Assembly: GCF_041276565.1 (NCBI RefSeq)
Contig: NZ_JBGGGR010000015.1
Coordinates: forward strand, 1 to 7,387
DNA from: Phytoplasma sp041276565
Lineage (GTDB): Bacteria; Bacillota_I; Bacilli_A; Acholeplasmatales; Acholeplasmataceae
Length of the DNA: 7,387 bases
Direction: 5' to 3'
The notes beneath the pieces were generated by a model. The model worked only from the letters and a program-made list of their open reading frames with translations, made no database searches and had not been told where the DNA came from. Shown here one piece after another: positions 6,001-7,387 of this stretch. The position numbers and the translations under genes were made by a program. The stretch's first letter is position 1, and every line of letters begins with the position of its first letter.

Positions 6001-6065
6001 ATAAATAATATTTAAAAAATAAATAATATTTAAAAAATAAATAATATTTAAAAAATAAATAATAT
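6001..6065. repeat. 18-bp tandem repeat, about 3.6 copies
   Basis: The unit ATAAATAATATTTAAAAA occurs three times without change at 6001-6018, 6019-6036 and 6037-6054, followed by an 11-base partial copy at 6055-6065. It starts four bases after the efp stop codon and ends just before the terminator. Identical copies suggest recent slippage, so copy number may vary between strains. No function is evident. Confidence 0.9.
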
Positions 6066-6069
6066 AACA

Positions 6070-6106
6070 AAAAAAGATTAATCTTAATATAAGATTAATC
6101 TTTTTT
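6070..6106. terminator. Bidirectional terminator between efp and tuf
   Basis: Arms 6070-6085 and 6091-6106 are exact reverse complements (16 pairs, loop AATAT; one more A-T pair could close it). The core AAGATTAATCTT is itself palindromic and appears in both arms. On the plus strand the stem ends in six T; on the minus strand the hairpin is followed by seven T. It therefore suits both convergent genes, efp from the left and tuf from the right. Confidence 0.88.
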
Positions 6107-6119
6107 ATTTATACTGAAT

Positions 6120-6142
6120 AATTTAAATTAAAAATTTAAATT
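6120..6142 (-). repeat. Small 10-bp inverted repeat directly after tuf
   Basis: AATTTAAATT occurs at 6120-6129 and 6133-6142, split by AAA. Because the unit is palindromic, the copies are both direct and inverted repeats. It touches the tuf stop codon and could form a small AT-only stem in the tuf 3' end before the main terminator. Confidence 0.5.
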
Positions 6143-7333
6143 TTATTCTAATATTTTGATAACTGTTCCAGTTCCGATAGTTTTTTTGCCTTCACGTATA
6201 GAAAAGTTAGTTTCTAATTCGATAGCAACAGAATGAATTAAAGTAATAATAAGTTCTACTGTATCACCTGGATTTACTATTTTGTTGTCTCCTGTTAATT
6301 GTATAACACCTGTTACGTCAGCAGTTCTTATATAAAATTGAGGACGGTAATTATTTGAGAAGAAAGTTTTTCTACCGCCTTCTTCAGCTGTTAAGAAATA
6401 AATTTTACCTATAAATTTATGATGAGGTTGCAAAGTACCTACTTTTGCAATAACTTGACCACGTTGCATTTCTTTATGACTTATACCACGTAATAAAATT
6501 CCTATACTGTCTCCTGCAAAAGCTCCTTCTTTATCTAAATTTTTATGAAACGTTTGCAATCCGATAACTGTAGATTTCTTTTTTTCTTTAATTCCGATAA
6601 TTTCAACTTCGTCTGCAAGTTTAATTTGTCCTCTTTCAACACGTCCAGTTGCAACATCACCTCTACCTTTAACATTTACAACTTGTTCAATTGGCATTAA
6701 AAAAGGTTTGTCTAAAGCACGAACTGGTTCGTTTACATATGTATCTAAAACGTTAAGTAATTCTTCAATACTTTTTAAATATTTTGCATCACCTTTAGTT
6801 GCCATTAATGCAGAACCTCTAATAATAGGAATATTATCAGGATCGTTATATTTGAATTTTGCTAAAATATCTCTTATTTCAGATTCTACTAATTTAAATA
6901 TTTCTTCACTATCAACTTGATCACATTTATTTAAAAAAACAACTAATTGAGGAACTCCTACCTGTTTAGCAAGTAAAATGTGTTCTTTAGTTTGAGGCAT
7001 TACACCGTCTTCTGCAGAAACAACTAAGATAGCAGCGTCCATTTGAGCTGCTCCTGTAATCATATTTTTAATATAATCTGCGTGTCCAGGACAGTCTACG
7101 TGTGCATAGTGTCTTTTGTCTGTTTCATATTCTACGTGTGAAGTACTAATAGTGATCCCACGTTTTTTTTCTTCAGGTGCTTTACTAATTTGTTCGTAAT
7201 CTAATTTTTTTGCTAATCCTTTAGTTGATAAAAAATGAGTAAGTGCAGAAGTTAAAGTAGTTTTTCCATGGTCTACATGTCCGATTGTACCGACATTTAC
7301 ATGTGTTTTATTTCTTACAAATATTTCAGCCAT
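6143..7333 (-). CDS. tuf: Translation elongation factor Tu
   Basis: EF-Tu is the GTPase that delivers aminoacyl-tRNA to the ribosomal A site. The 396 residues are full length: G domain (about 1-200) with GHVDHGKT (18-25), RGITI switch I (59-63, Thr61), DCPGHADY switch II (80-87, catalytic His84), NKCD (135-138) and GSAL (173-176); domain 2 with GRGDVATGRVERG (223-235); domain 3 with FFSNNYRPQFY (324-334) and EGKKTIGTGTVIKIL at the C terminus. The sequence is fairly divergent in domain 2 (GLQTFHKNLDKEG, where GVEMFRKLLDEG is usual) and has no tryptophan. The ATG has a good ribosome site, AAAGGAAA, with ten bases of spacing. It faces left, convergent with efp, and ends before a shared terminator. 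In many bacteria tuf follows fusA; whether it does here lies beyond the right edge. Confidence 0.98.
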   Translation of the reverse strand: MAEIFVRNKTHVNVGTIGHVDHGKTTLTSALTHFLSTKGLAKKLDYEQISKAPEEKKRGITISTSHVEYETDKRHYAHVDCPGHADYIKNMITGAAQMDAAILVVSAEDGVMPQTKEHILLAKQVGVPQLVVFLNKCDQVDSEEIFKLVESEIRDILAKFKYNDPDNIPIIRGSALMATKGDAKYLKSIEELLNVLDTYVNEPVRALDKPFLMPIEQVVNVKGRGDVATGRVERGQIKLADEVEIIGIKEKKKSTVIGLQTFHKNLDKEGAFAGDSIGILLRGISHKEMQRGQVIAKVGTLQPHHKFIGKIYFLTAEEGGRKTFFSNNYRPQFYIRTADVTGVIQLTGDNKIVNPGDTVELIITLIHSVAIELETNFSIREGKKTIGTGTVIKILE

Positions 7334-7387
7334 TTTTTTTAAATTTCCTTTTTTTATAATTATTTTATTATAATTTTTTTTATTTTT
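7334..7387 (-). promoter_or_regulatory. tuf leader with ribosome site and possible -10 box
   Basis: On the minus strand AAAGGAAA ends ten bases before the tuf ATG (GGAAA at 7344-7348). A TATAAT lies at 7367-7372, inside a 7-bp inverted repeat (7354-7360 with 7367-7373). If that is a -10 box, transcription would start near 7360 and the -35 would fall just outside the window. The ribosome site is convincing; the promoter is only possible, and an intergenic gap after an upstream fusA would look much the same. Confidence 0.4.

Noticed and set aside
6708..6920. A 70-codon plus-strand open frame
   Set aside because: It lies wholly antisense within tuf, has no ribosome site and no recognisable domain; it is a shadow of the conserved tuf coding strand.
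337..7333. Mycoplasma/Spiroplasma genetic code (UGA as Trp)
   Set aside because: No gene contains an internal UGA, the one Trp is UGG, and all proteins have normal ends under the standard code.

Overview
The window looks like chromosome from a very AT-rich, wall-less Firmicutes relative, most likely a 'Candidatus Phytoplasma' or another member of the Acholeplasmatales. The reasons are an extremely low GC content by eye, compact Firmicutes-type proteins, the rny-ymdB gene pair, and the standard genetic code. All seven proteins run full length with UGA read as stop, and the only tryptophan codon in about 2,135 residues is a UGG in miaA. That argues against the Mycoplasma/Spiroplasma code. The genus call is an inference from composition and code; no database comparison was possible.

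Layout from left to right. Bases 1-336 hold no recognisable gene. Next is a leftward pair, xerD (tyrosine recombinase, TTG start) followed six bases later by dut (dUTPase, ending TGA TAA). A 349-base divergent intergenic region follows, with two strong AT-only inverted repeats and possible promoters for both directions. A rightward cluster comes next: rny (RNase Y), ymdB (metallophosphoesterase), miaA (tRNA A37 dimethylallyltransferase) and efp (elongation factor P). The last two genes overlap, as may ymdB and miaA, and I see no terminator inside the cluster. After efp come an 18-bp tandem repeat and a near-perfect hairpin that can stop transcription from both sides. Leftward tuf (EF-Tu) fills the right end and its start codon lies 54 bases from the window edge.

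The genes are housekeeping. RNase Y and YmdB belong to RNA decay and its regulation, MiaA and EF-P adjust decoding and peptide-bond formation, EF-Tu delivers aminoacyl-tRNA, Dut removes dUTP, and XerD resolves chromosome dimers or catalyses another site-specific recombination. The rightward cluster is in effect an RNA-turnover and translation-quality operon. I see no CRISPR array, prophage, insertion sequence, tRNA or rRNA, and no evidence of a new defence or mobile system. The most unexpected signal is structural: a perfect 25-bp inverted repeat that begins at the ymdB stop codon and buries the likely miaA start codon, which suggests RNA-level control or translational coupling.
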